This document shows, piece after piece, positions 16,654-24,737 of a DNA stretch of 61,789 bases. Location of the stretch: contig JAUXIJ010000008.1 of NCBI GenBank assembly GCA_030621085.1, positions 1 to 61,789 on the forward strand. The letters run 5' to 3'. The first letter of the stretch is position 1. Every line of letters starts with the position of its first letter. Source of the stretch: Candidatus Cloacimonadota bacterium (GTDB lineage Bacteria > Cloacimonadota > Cloacimonadia > Cloacimonadales > TCS61). The notes under the pieces are model-generated. The model did not search any database. It worked only from the letters and a program-made list of their open reading frames with translations, and was not told the origin of the DNA. A program made the position numbers and the translations under genes.

Positions 16654-17088
16654 TTAGCTGTGCTGCACCAGATCCAGATCAAATCCTCTTCTACTATTGG
16701 TAGCAGAGCTTTTGGAGTATTTAGGACTTTTACCGTTCAATGTTTTATTCAGAATACATTTCAGTTCATTTTCCATAATGGGTTTTATCAAATAACCACT
16801 ATGATCTATACTAGCAGCTTGCATAATGGTTTTATGATCTGAGTAAGCTGTGCAGAAAATAACAGGAATTTTACTACTCTTCAGGATATGAGCTGCATCG
16901 ATGCCGGAAAGCTTTCCTTTAAGCTGTATATCCATAAAAATAAGATCGGGATGTAATTCCCTGGTCTTGGCAACAGCTTCTTCGCCACTGGCGCAAATAG
17001 CTGCAACTTCATGCCCAAAACTCTGCAGGGTTAGTTTCAGATCTTCAGCTATTATCCTCTCATCTTCGGTAATTAATATTTTTGCCAT
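16654..17088 (-). CDS. Single-domain response regulator (CheY-like, 144 aa)
   Basis: A receiver domain with the acidic pair in ITEDERIIAEDL, the phospho-acceptor Asp in DLIFMDIQL (about residue 53), the conserved Thr in VIFCTAYSD, and the Lys-Pro in YLIKPIMEN. The ~22-residue tail has no recognisable output domain, so it may act by protein contact or phosphotransfer. No histidine kinase is in the window. A good ribosome site (AAGGAAGG, 5 nt before ATG) supports the start. It is followed by the nuclease-like gene in a two-gene unit. Confidence 0.85.
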   Translation of the reverse strand: MAKILITEDERIIAEDLKLTLQSFGHEVAAICASGEEAVAKTRELHPDLIFMDIQLKGKLSGIDAAHILKSSKIPVIFCTAYSDHKTIMQAASIDHSGYLIKPIMENELKCILNKTLNGKSPKYSKSSATNSRRGFDLDLVQHS

Positions 17089-17136
17089 TTTTACCTTCCT
17101 TAGCAGGGTTTAACTCCCCTCTGTTAACAACTCTAT

Positions 17137-17162
17137 CCCCGTGGATAAAAATATCCACGGGG
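17137..17162 (-). terminator. Hairpin between mini-gene and response regulator
   Basis: An 11-bp perfect stem (CCCCGTGGATA / TATCCACGGGG) with an AAAA loop. It lies downstream of the small ORFs at 17193-17526 and upstream of the response regulator, all on minus. It lacks a strong T tract, so the terminator call is tentative. Confidence 0.5.
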
Positions 17163-17192
17163 TAGCACATTAAAACAAACTTCTTTCTCTAC

Positions 17193-17267
17193 CTATTTCT
17201 TAAATACGTAGATCTTGCCTTCAATCTGAAAAATATAATAATTATGGTCTTCATATAGCTTTTTCAT
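17193..17267 (-). CDS. Mini-protein (24 aa) resembling the C-terminus of its neighbour
   Basis: Encodes MKKLYEDHNYYIFQIEGKIY... ending VFKK. It starts 10 nt after the stop of the small secreted protein gene, with AAAGGA 6 nt before ATG. Its residues YEDHNYYIFQIEGKIYVFKK line up with YETDEYIIVIVSGKYVIVYK, the end of the upstream protein, without gaps, so it looks like a tandem partial duplication that kept its own ribosome site. It could be a real mini-protein or a remnant. It lacks a signal peptide. Confidence 0.45.
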   Translation of the reverse strand: MKKLYEDHNYYIFQIEGKIYVFKK

Positions 17268-17277
17268 GATCAGTCCT

Positions 17278-17526
17278 TTATTTATAAACTATAACATACT
17301 TACCACTAACAATTACTATTATGTACTCATCCGTTTCATAAACTATCCAGAATTCGATGCCTTCCAATTCTTCGATATTAGCCTGGGTTATCTCATCATC
17401 CATTTCGATGATGAATTCTTCGGTAACGATCCTGTCTTCGATATCCAGGTCTGCCAGGGTTAAAGAATAGCTTAGTGACGTCAGCAACATCCCTAAAACA
17501 AGTGTTAATAAAATTTTCTTTTCCAT
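17278..17526 (-). CDS. Small secreted acidic protein (82 aa)
   Basis: Not recognised. The signal peptide is MEKKILLTLVLGMLLTSLSYS; the mature ~60 residues are very acidic and hydrophobic (DLDIEDRIVTEEFIIEMDDE) and end in the beta-hairpin-like YIIVIVSGKYVIVYK. An ATG 6 nt upstream (17532) touches GGAG directly; the ATG at 17526 has the proper spacing, so I start there. It is divergent from the sigma-factor gene across a ~150-bp gap and is followed by a mini-gene resembling its own C-terminus. Confidence 0.6.
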   Translation of the reverse strand: MEKKILLTLVLGMLLTSLSYSLTLADLDIEDRIVTEEFIIEMDDEITQANIEELEGIEFWIVYETDEYIIVIVSGKYVIVYK

Positions 17527-17629
17527 TTTCATCTCCTTTTTTTATTTACTCTCTCATATACATATCCACAAAAAAGCCAAATTGTGACGCCACCACTCAA
17601 AAAAAATGAAAAAATATGAAAAAATAATC

Positions 17630-17658
17630 TTGACCTCTATAATTCAAATGGATAATAA
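17630..17658 (+). promoter_or_regulatory. Possible sigma-70 promoter for the ECF-like gene
   Basis: TTGACC (17630-17635), then 15 nt, then GATAAT (17651-17656); a 17-nt spacing gives the weaker TAATAA. A perfect TATAAT at 17638 is too close to the -35. It lies 20-30 bp before the ribosome site of the sigma-factor gene. Confidence 0.3.
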
Positions 17659-17683
17659 ATCCTTTTAAAGATAAGGAATGAAA

Positions 17684-18640
17684 ATGGAATATTCAGATAG
17701 TGATTTGCAAAAATATCAAAAAATAGCCTTTGATTATGCTTTATACAGAACAGGTAATATACCTGCTGCCGAAGATATTTCTTCCCAAACCATCAGTTTA
17801 TTTTTGTTATCTTTCAATAATAGATCTGATGCTCGAAGATGGATCATTAATACATCCAAGAACTACTGCAAAAAGTTTTTTGCAAAAATGAAAAAAGAAG
17901 AAAAGGAAAAAAATACTTATAGAGAAGATATGTTACAGAGAATTTCAAATCATCCTGGATACGAAAAAGATGGCTTATTACATGATGCCTTCAAGGAATC
18001 TTTTAAATCCTTAAATGATATGGAATTGAAAACGATTTTTTATTATTTTCAATGTAATGAGAATTTTAAAGAGATGCATAGTAATATTGGTGGTTCCTAT
18101 GATGCCCTCAGAAAGCAGATATCTCGTATAAAAAATAAGCTGAAAGCTGAGACATTTAAAAGATTGGGATATATTGGTTCAAAGAGAATAGTTACACCTC
18201 AGTTAAATAATTTGATTATTAAATTTCTCCGTCGTTTTAAGAAGAACCTGGAAGCTGGAACAATTGAGAAAATGTACTATTATTTCTCTAAAGTGGATCT
18301 AAAAAATTACAATCCCACCTACGAAATTAAAGAAATACTAGAATATGATATCGACCTGAATGATTCAATTTATAAAGCCTGGATTTTTTTTAAAAATAAA
18401 CATAATGTGATTGATTCATTTTATATCGATTTTTTTGTAGATGATAAAAACCATCTGAAAATAGTTACTCCTCCTACAAAAACAAAGAAAATAGTTATTA
18501 TCGAACCAGAATCAGAGGAAGGAAAACAAATAAAGAAATTGCTTGATACTTATCCAATCGGTAAATCAGGTCGCCCAAAAATTCCTGAAGAAGAAATGGA
18601 TAAAATTATTAAGCAGTTTGAAGAGAAGCAGAAGAATTAG
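17684..18640 (+). CDS. ECF-like sigma factor with C-terminal extension (318 aa)
   Basis: The N-terminal ~95 residues resemble sigma region 2 (YALYRTGNIPAAEDISSQTI ... ARRWIINTSKNYCKKFF). Residues ~115-155 resemble region 4 (LNDMELKTIFYYFQCNENFKEM ... YDALRKQISRIKNKLK), a helix-turn-helix. About 160 residues follow with no recognised domain, mixed alpha/beta and lysine-rich, far longer than the ~190-aa total of a classic ECF factor. No anti-sigma gene is adjacent, so the extension may take that role; this is inference. AAGGA sits 5 nt before the second ATG (17684), which I prefer over 17678. The gene ends 3 nt from the convergent ygiQ gene. Confidence 0.65.
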   Translation: MEYSDSDLQKYQKIAFDYALYRTGNIPAAEDISSQTISLFLLSFNNRSDARRWIINTSKNYCKKFFAKMKKEEKEKNTYREDMLQRISNHPGYEKDGLLHDAFKESFKSLNDMELKTIFYYFQCNENFKEMHSNIGGSYDALRKQISRIKNKLKAETFKRLGYIGSKRIVTPQLNNLIIKFLRRFKKNLEAGTIEKMYYYFSKVDLKNYNPTYEIKEILEYDIDLNDSIYKAWIFFKNKHNVIDSFYIDFFVDDKNHLKIVTPPTKTKKIVIIEPESEEGKQIKKLLDTYPIGKSGRPKIPEEEMDKIIKQFEEKQKN

Positions 18641-18643
18641 ACA

Positions 18644-20377
18644 TTAGTCCAGGAAAAAGCTGAGTAATTCCGGTCTGTGTGCCTTTCTTAGCGTTTCAAT
18701 AACCAGCTTTTTATTATCGGGAACAAACCATTGTAATAAAGCTTTCATCAAGCGTATTTCTCTACCTTTGGGTATGTTTATTTTATTTCCTTCCATATCT
18801 GTTCCTGTGTAATACATATATGTGCTTACCGTCATGGGGGTGGGAGTGAACTCCTGGATCTGTTTCAGTTTAATATTATTCTTTTTCAAGTAAATTGCCA
18901 ATTCAATCGTATCCTGCAGGGTGGCTCCGGGATGTCCGGCAATTATATAAGGAGCGATATATTGCTCTTTGCCTATTTTTTTACAATAAGTGCTAAAGTA
19001 TTGCCGGAATTTTTCATAAAGATCAAAAGATGGTTTACACATTAGTTTCAGAACTTTTTCACTCTTGTGTTCCGGTGCCAGCTTTAGCAGTCCGCTCACG
19101 TGGTGTTCTGCTAATTGTTGTATATATTCTTTATCGTATAAAGCCAGATCAAAACGAATACCGGAAGATACAAATATATGTTTTATACCTTGCAATTCAC
19201 TGGCAGAGGAAAGCAGTTTTTTCTGCTCTTTATGGGAGTAATCCAATTGTGGGCAAATTGATGGAAACAAACACGAATTTCGCTGGCAGGTTTCACTTAT
19301 ATTAAGTTTGCAGTTCATTTCATACATATTAGCTGTAGGTCCGCCAATATCGCTTATAGTACCTTTGAAATATTCTTTCCGGATAATTTCTTTCAGTTCT
19401 TTGATAATTGAATCTCTGCTGCGTGACTGAATAGTTTTGCCCTGATGTAGACCGATAGCACAAAAGCTGCATCCTCCGAAACATCCCCGATGAGAGGTTA
19501 CCGAATTCCGGATCTGTAAGAAAGCAGGTATCTTTTTCCCTCTGTACATTGGATGAGGTTCTCTGGTAAAAGGAAGGTTATATATCTCATCCATTTCTCT
19601 TTGCGATAAGGGATGTGATGGTGGATTATGTATCAGGAAGCGATTACCGAATTTTTGTGAAAGAACTTTTTTCCGGAAATGATTTTCAAAAATTTTGTGT
19701 TGTTTAATAAAATCTTTTCTTGAAAAGGAATTTGAAAATTCAGGTAATTGTTCTTTTGTTGAATTATTCTTGGAAATTACAACCGTTCCTCTTATATTGT
19801 TCAGTTCATCTATCTGTTCTCCTGCTGCAAGCCGTTTAGCTATTTCCAGAACAGGTTTTTCACCCATTCCATAAACCAGTATATCTGCCTTGGAATCGAA
19901 GAGGATAGAATTTCGCAGTTTATTACTCCAGTAATCGTAATGCGGAATCCGGCGTAAACTTGCTTCAATGCCTCCAAGCACTACCGGAACATTTTTAAAA
20001 AGAGTTCGTACTTTTTGAGTATAGACAATAGTTGTCCGGTTGGGTCGCAATTTTGTTTTTCCTCCCGGTGAGTAAGCATCTTCCGATCTCAGTTTTTTTT
20101 GTGCTGTATAAAGGTTTACCATGGAATCCATATTTCCGGCAGATATACCAAAGAACAGTCTGGGTCTTCCCAGTTCTAAAAAATCAGAATTTGTTTTGCA
20201 ATCCGGTTGGGAGATAATGCCGACCTTAAAACCTTTTGCCTTCAGGAACCTGGAAATGAGAATCGGACCAAAAGCAGGATGATCTATATAAGCATCACCG
20301 GTGATGATAATAATATCGAGTTTGTTCCAGCCCAGTTGGTTCATATCTTTTTTGTAAGTTGGTAAGAAATTAATCAT
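18644..20377 (-). CDS. ygiQ: YgiQ-family radical SAM protein (577 aa)
   Basis: Matches the YgiQ (UPF0313) family end to end: FLPTYKKDMNQLGWNKLDII and TGDAYIDHPAFGPILISRFL at the N-terminus, a B12-binding-like fold up to residue ~280, then the radical SAM cluster motif CFGGCSFCAIG and later APYIIAGHPGATLQDTIELA. It should bind a 4Fe-4S cluster and SAM; the substrate is not known to me. The FLP...M..LGW segment conserved with E. coli YgiQ supports the first ATG as start. That ATG directly abuts the T tract of the upstream cspA-like terminator and has no ribosome site, so initiation may be unusual. Confidence 0.9.
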   Translation of the reverse strand: MINFLPTYKKDMNQLGWNKLDIIIITGDAYIDHPAFGPILISRFLKAKGFKVGIISQPDCKTNSDFLELGRPRLFFGISAGNMDSMVNLYTAQKKLRSEDAYSPGGKTKLRPNRTTIVYTQKVRTLFKNVPVVLGGIEASLRRIPHYDYWSNKLRNSILFDSKADILVYGMGEKPVLEIAKRLAAGEQIDELNNIRGTVVISKNNSTKEQLPEFSNSFSRKDFIKQHKIFENHFRKKVLSQKFGNRFLIHNPPSHPLSQREMDEIYNLPFTREPHPMYRGKKIPAFLQIRNSVTSHRGCFGGCSFCAIGLHQGKTIQSRSRDSIIKELKEIIRKEYFKGTISDIGGPTANMYEMNCKLNISETCQRNSCLFPSICPQLDYSHKEQKKLLSSASELQGIKHIFVSSGIRFDLALYDKEYIQQLAEHHVSGLLKLAPEHKSEKVLKLMCKPSFDLYEKFRQYFSTYCKKIGKEQYIAPYIIAGHPGATLQDTIELAIYLKKNNIKLKQIQEFTPTPMTVSTYMYYTGTDMEGNKINIPKGREIRLMKALLQWFVPDNKKLVIETLRKAHRPELLSFFLD

Positions 20378-20404
20378 AAAAAAAAGCGACGTTTATACGT
20401 CGCT
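20378..20404 (-). terminator. Rho-independent terminator of cold-shock gene
   Basis: On minus: stem AGCGACGT / ACGTCGCT with a 4-nt loop, followed by a run of Ts that ends exactly at the ygiQ ATG (20377). Confidence 0.85.
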
Positions 20405-20425
20405 AAAATAATGAATTGATAAGAT

Positions 20426-20638
20426 CTATGGATGTAATCTGACTATATTTATAGCCTGAGTACCTTTATCTGTTTCGATAAGATCAAATTCAATATCTTC
20501 ATCTTTAACTAGAAATTTTCTTCCCCTGTCGGAGATTGTTACGATAGATTTCCAGTGTACAAAATATTCCGTTCCTTCTTCAGACATAACAAAACCATAT
20601 CCCTTGGCTTCATCAAACCACTTTACTTTTCCTTTCAT
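20426..20638 (-). CDS. Cold-shock-domain protein (70 aa)
   Basis: A single cold-shock domain, a five-stranded OB fold that binds single-stranded nucleic acid. It starts MKGKVKWFDEAKGYGFV, which includes the RNP1 motif KGYGFV, followed by the RNP2-like YFVHW (usually FVHFS). The length is typical. Such proteins act as RNA chaperones. AGGAAGG lies upstream of the ATG and a strong terminator follows, so it is probably monocistronic. Confidence 0.92.
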   Translation of the reverse strand: MKGKVKWFDEAKGYGFVMSEEGTEYFVHWKSIVTISDRGRKFLVKDEDIEFDLIETDKGTQAINIVRLHP

Positions 20639-20796
20639 AATTCCTTCCTGTTTATTGCTTGTTACGAATTTTCTTATTTTTCAAAATATAGCAAGAACTT
20701 TTTTATTTGTATTCTTTTAGCGATGATTATTTTTTGCTTGTCTTTCTTTTTTTTAATTCAAAAATTTATACTTTATTTTTTATATAATACCGATTG

Positions 20797-20824
20797 AAAA
20801 AAACGGGCGGTTGTCTACCGCCCG
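20797..20824 (-). terminator. Rho-independent terminator of C25 peptidase gene
   Basis: On minus: stem CGGGCGGT / ACCGCCCG with a 5-nt loop, followed by seven Ts. It lies 20 nt after the stop codon at 20845. Confidence 0.88.
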
Positions 20825-20844
20825 AAAATTCCATTTATTCTGGT

Positions 20845-23800
20845 TTATTTCAACAGTACGCATTTTTTCGTATCGATCGTTCTATTGTTCGCTTCAAGTT
20901 TATAGAAATAAATACCGGAACTCACAGAATTCCCATTGTCATTTCTACCATTCCATACGATAGAATGACTGCCTTTATCCCGCTGATCGTCCAGCAAAGA
21001 TCTCACTTTCTGTCCCCTGATATTGTAAATATTCAGTTCAACGGAACTATTTTCAGGTAAGGAGAAAGAGATGGTGGTAATAGGATTGAAAGGGTTCGGA
21101 TAATTCTGGTTCAGCACATCTTTTATCACCTGAGGTACATTTTCTTCGGCACTCGTAAAGAGTTCGTTATCGCCATAAAAGCCTGTTCTCAACATGTTAC
21201 CTCGATAGGTTTTCCAGGGTGTTTTCAATCCTTTGGGAAGTTTACAATCTATTATAAAAATAGCAGTTGTAAATCCTGATATGATATCAAAATCACCATC
21301 ACGATCGATGTCTTCCAAACTGGCAGGAGTATTGCCAACAAATCCTATTGGAACGGGTGCAAAATCTACTTCCAAACCATCATTATGATACACATATAGA
21401 TCATTATTACTCGTAAAGCAGATCAATTCCAGGTTGTCATCATTATCCAGATCGGCAGTTAATGGCGCTTTCGTGATCAAGTGCTCGGTATCTACCGGCC
21501 AACCTGTTAGAGTTGTTCCATCTTGTTCGATGATATATAATTTCCCTGTGATAGTGGCAAAAGCAATTTCCAGAACATCGTCGTTGTCGAAATCAGCAGC
21601 AATAGGAGAGCAGGCAATTTGATTATCTATTTCCATAGAAAGCAAGATCTCACCGGTACTGCTCACAATGTGAATTTTATTGTCATTCGTTCCGACAACG
21701 ATATTCCTGTTATCTAAAATTATGGGAGCAGAACTGAAAGAAGATAACAGATCGACCGGAAACCCGGTAATATTTTCACCATTGGAGCTAATTGCATTCA
21801 GCAAACCATCGAGGGTAGCAATTACAATTTCGCTATCTCCATCCTCATTTATGTCAGCAGAAGCCATTTCCATAAAACAGTGTGATGGCATTTCCACGGG
21901 GAAATTTTCTAAAAGATTACCTGAGATATCCAGGGCAATGAGTTTTCTATCGAGACCAAAACTGATCACATCCAGATCCCCATCACCATTCACGTCGGAA
22001 ATAACAGGTGTCAACAATTGTTCCCAGCCGTGCTGAAATTCAAAAACCATATCCCCATTATTATCGATGGCAAAAATACGACCATCACTAGTAGCAAAAA
22101 CAATTTCCAGATCATCGTCATTATTTATATCACCCACAGCTGTGCTCTTCCACATGCTTATGTCATTCATCCATGGAAATCCAGGAATCTGCTGAGCTTC
22201 AATATCAAGAAGATTCACATTCGCAAAGGCATCTATGATCAATAGATCTTTACTGTCATTACCATCAAAATCGCAGATAACAGGATTACTAACAACGGAA
22301 ATACTTGTTGCCCAGGGCCAGTATTGCTGGAACAATGATACTTCAAAGCTTAACTCATAAAACCTGTTGAAACCATTGCCACCACCAACAGGAGCATTTA
22401 TTTCCAGGGTATATTCATAGGAATCATAATTGCAGTTCTGGGGAACCTGCACCACAAAAGGATCTGCTGTCAATGTTGTTCCTGCAGGAATGAAACCGTA
22501 ATTTACATTATTAACTAGAACCTGGATGGTTGGATCTTCAAAACTGATGGTTGCTGTTACATCTACAGCATCTGCCCATCCTTCCATATTTTCCAATTCT
22601 ATATATATCTCGATTTGTTCTCCAGGATTGGGTGTGTTATCACCGTCACCGAATTCAGTATCATCATAAATTGCGTTAATCGGATGAAGGTAAGGAAACT
22701 CACCTGAAGCAGCTTTTACTTCTATGGATGGATCACCGAACAAAACAAGTTCATAATGCACCCAACGCAGGTAAACATTGCCTATAGCCTGGTTTGCCAA
22801 TACGATCCTGGATTCATCTAAAGCTTTTCCAAGCTCGCGAATATTCTCATTGAAGATCGCATCAAAGAATTCAATATCATAGGGTTGAGAGGGTCCATTC
22901 GTACTACCGGGACTGTACCAGCCATAACGGGTGTTTCCCACAAAAGCGAACAAACCACCTTCACAGATCACCAGGTTTTCACCAATGCTTTCAACACCAT
23001 AGCTGGTTGCCTCATCAAAAGCTGCCGGATAACAACCCTGGGTATAGGCAAAACCATATTCTGTGTTTGTATAGCTGGTTGCGTGACCTACGTTTTGTCC
23101 AAACACTATGCTCTCATTGGAGTGTCCCATGTGATTCATTATGCTTACGCCGCTATTGATAGCATCCTTCACGTTATCGGCACTGTATGTGCCTTCTCTT
23201 TCAAAAAGCCTGAAAACATGATAATCCTGCTCAAAGGAAGGTGACAGCATTGCAACCTCGTCTTTATAATCACCACCCCAGGTCAATGGATTCCAGTTCA
23301 GGTTCTCACCAAAAAGATAAGCAATGTCATTACTTACAGCAATTTCATCAACATACTGGTATGTTTTATAGAAGAAATGATTGAACTCAATTTCTGTTTC
23401 AGCAGGTATTCTACCGATAGCAACTTCTGGAAACATATCTACATTATCTTCAATTTCACCATAAATTCCATCTCCATCACCATCCCAGTCATTATCCAGG
23501 CATCCGTAATAAAGATCGCAGGGCATATTCCAGTCTACAGTTCCATTGCCGGTGTTGATGTATACAGTTCGGATGGGAATGATCTCATCATCGCCACCAA
23601 GGATCACATACTCCAAAGGATTAGCTGTGCCGGAGTACGTTGTATATGCGTCGTATATGAAGTTTTTGATCTTTTGCTGATCGTTCACGCCAGGATATTC
23701 ATTATAAATATCAGAAGTAAGAAAAGTGGTGGTGACAATTCCATGATCGTTTTTCCAGTTTATGAAATCATCAAAATACAGCTCTCTTTCGGAATCAGTA

Positions 23801-24456
23801 ATAATAATAAGAGAATAAGGATCCGAGGGATCTACCAGGGTACGATTGGAAACATTCCCAATTTTTCTATAAGAAGATAGTTCTTCATTATTCACCACCA
23901 GATTTGAAACTCTGGAGATAATCTCTTCGTTTTCTAAAAGAACTTTATTTTGTTCTTCCCAAATATTTAAATCGGGTTTGGATGAATATTCGATCTCCGC
24001 ATTTTCAAACCAGAGCACTTCACCGGTTATGGGATTATATTTATATGGGAATATGTTAACCAGTGCGATATCGTATCCATTCAATCGCTGCATACCCAGT
24101 AATGTATAATCTTCTACCGGGTAGAACTGGTTACTGGTATAAATTTCCTCATCTCTTTTTGTATTGTCAGGACCAGCTAGAGATATTGGTTGAGGAGTTC
24201 GTGCAAAATCAATATACTGATTTGTGAGAAGTTCACCTTTATTCAAAAGTTCAATTCTAACACCAGATAGCTTTTCACCCATAGGAAGAAGGATCTTTAC
24301 AGGAACATATGGCATAGCCGGTTTACCGGATGTCATAGTTATTGGCAGGTCATTTTGAAACGCACTTTTTTCAATGATCGGTTTTTCAATCTCAATTATA
24401 TTTGCCATTAATAAAAAAGGAATTAAAGTCATAATCAGAACACATTTAATCTTCAT
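20845..24456 (-). CDS. Gingipain-like C25 cysteine peptidase with FG-GAP-like repeats and T9SS domain (1203 aa)
   Basis: Domain order: signal peptide (MKIKCVLIMTLIPFLLMA); propeptide-like region to about 205; peptidase C25 domain from YSLIIITDSERELYFDDFIN to about 590; an Ig-like domain; FG-GAP/VCBS-type repeats (CDFDGNDSKDLLIID, VGDINNDDDLEIVFATSDG) to ~1100; T9SS sorting domain (NYPNPFNPITTISF). The catalytic pair looks intact: His in MNHMGHSNE and Cys in YTQGCYPAAFD. Expected to be a secreted, surface-anchored cysteine endopeptidase cleaving external proteins, possibly for amino acid supply. Its own terminator follows. Confidence 0.9.
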   Translation of the reverse strand: MKIKCVLIMTLIPFLLMANIIEIEKPIIEKSAFQNDLPITMTSGKPAMPYVPVKILLPMGEKLSGVRIELLNKGELLTNQYIDFARTPQPISLAGPDNTKRDEEIYTSNQFYPVEDYTLLGMQRLNGYDIALVNIFPYKYNPITGEVLWFENAEIEYSSKPDLNIWEEQNKVLLENEEIISRVSNLVVNNEELSSYRKIGNVSNRTLVDPSDPYSLIIITDSERELYFDDFINWKNDHGIVTTTFLTSDIYNEYPGVNDQQKIKNFIYDAYTTYSGTANPLEYVILGGDDEIIPIRTVYINTGNGTVDWNMPCDLYYGCLDNDWDGDGDGIYGEIEDNVDMFPEVAIGRIPAETEIEFNHFFYKTYQYVDEIAVSNDIAYLFGENLNWNPLTWGGDYKDEVAMLSPSFEQDYHVFRLFEREGTYSADNVKDAINSGVSIMNHMGHSNESIVFGQNVGHATSYTNTEYGFAYTQGCYPAAFDEATSYGVESIGENLVICEGGLFAFVGNTRYGWYSPGSTNGPSQPYDIEFFDAIFNENIRELGKALDESRIVLANQAIGNVYLRWVHYELVLFGDPSIEVKAASGEFPYLHPINAIYDDTEFGDGDNTPNPGEQIEIYIELENMEGWADAVDVTATISFEDPTIQVLVNNVNYGFIPAGTTLTADPFVVQVPQNCNYDSYEYTLEINAPVGGGNGFNRFYELSFEVSLFQQYWPWATSISVVSNPVICDFDGNDSKDLLIIDAFANVNLLDIEAQQIPGFPWMNDISMWKSTAVGDINNDDDLEIVFATSDGRIFAIDNNGDMVFEFQHGWEQLLTPVISDVNGDGDLDVISFGLDRKLIALDISGNLLENFPVEMPSHCFMEMASADINEDGDSEIVIATLDGLLNAISSNGENITGFPVDLLSSFSSAPIILDNRNIVVGTNDNKIHIVSSTGEILLSMEIDNQIACSPIAADFDNDDVLEIAFATITGKLYIIEQDGTTLTGWPVDTEHLITKAPLTADLDNDDNLELICFTSNNDLYVYHNDGLEVDFAPVPIGFVGNTPASLEDIDRDGDFDIISGFTTAIFIIDCKLPKGLKTPWKTYRGNMLRTGFYGDNELFTSAEENVPQVIKDVLNQNYPNPFNPITTISFSLPENSSVELNIYNIRGQKVRSLLDDQRDKGSHSIVWNGRNDNGNSVSSGIYFYKLEANNRTIDTKKCVLLK

Positions 24457-24588
24457 TATCTACTCCTAATTTTTTTTATTTGATACTATGCAATTTTAGT
24501 TCCAATATGCGTCAAGTGAATTGTAATATAATAAGTACTAAATTGGAATTATTGACAATAAAGAAAGCCTTTCAAAAATTACAACCAT

Positions 24589-24666
24589 CGGGATGTAGCG
24601 CAGTTCGGTCAGCGCGTTCGGTTCGGGACCGAAAGGTCGGAAGTTCAAATCTTCTCATCCCGACCA
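24589..24666 (+). tRNA. tRNA-Pro (anticodon CGG)
   Basis: A full cloverleaf: acceptor CGGGATG / CATCCCG, D stem GCGC/GCGC, anticodon stem TTCGG/CCGAA with loop TTCGGGA (anticodon 24624-24626), T arm GGAAG..CTTCT-type, and encoded CCA. The C1-G72 pair is typical of bacterial tRNA-Pro. It lies alone between two minus-strand genes. Confidence 0.93.
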
Positions 24667-24693
24667 TTTTATTAAACAGTACATTTACTAATC

Positions 24694-24727
24694 AAAAGGA
24701 TGTCCCGATATATATCGGGAACATCCT
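24694..24727 (-). terminator. Terminator of ppdK
   Basis: On minus: AGGATGT-(T)-CCCGAT / ATCGGG-ACATCCT, a ~13-bp stem with one bulge, followed by TTTTGATT, 10 nt after the ppdK stop. The same CCCGAT..ATCGGG arms recur near 59463. Confidence 0.75.
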
Positions 24728-24737
24728 GCTAAATCTA

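Noticed and set aside
17638..17643. Perfect TATAAT before the sigma-factor gene
   Set aside because: It is only 2 nt from the best -35 box and no other -35 lies at proper spacing upstream.
23377..23880. 167-codon plus-strand ORF
   Set aside because: Antisense shadow of the C25 peptidase gene, which has clear domains on minus.
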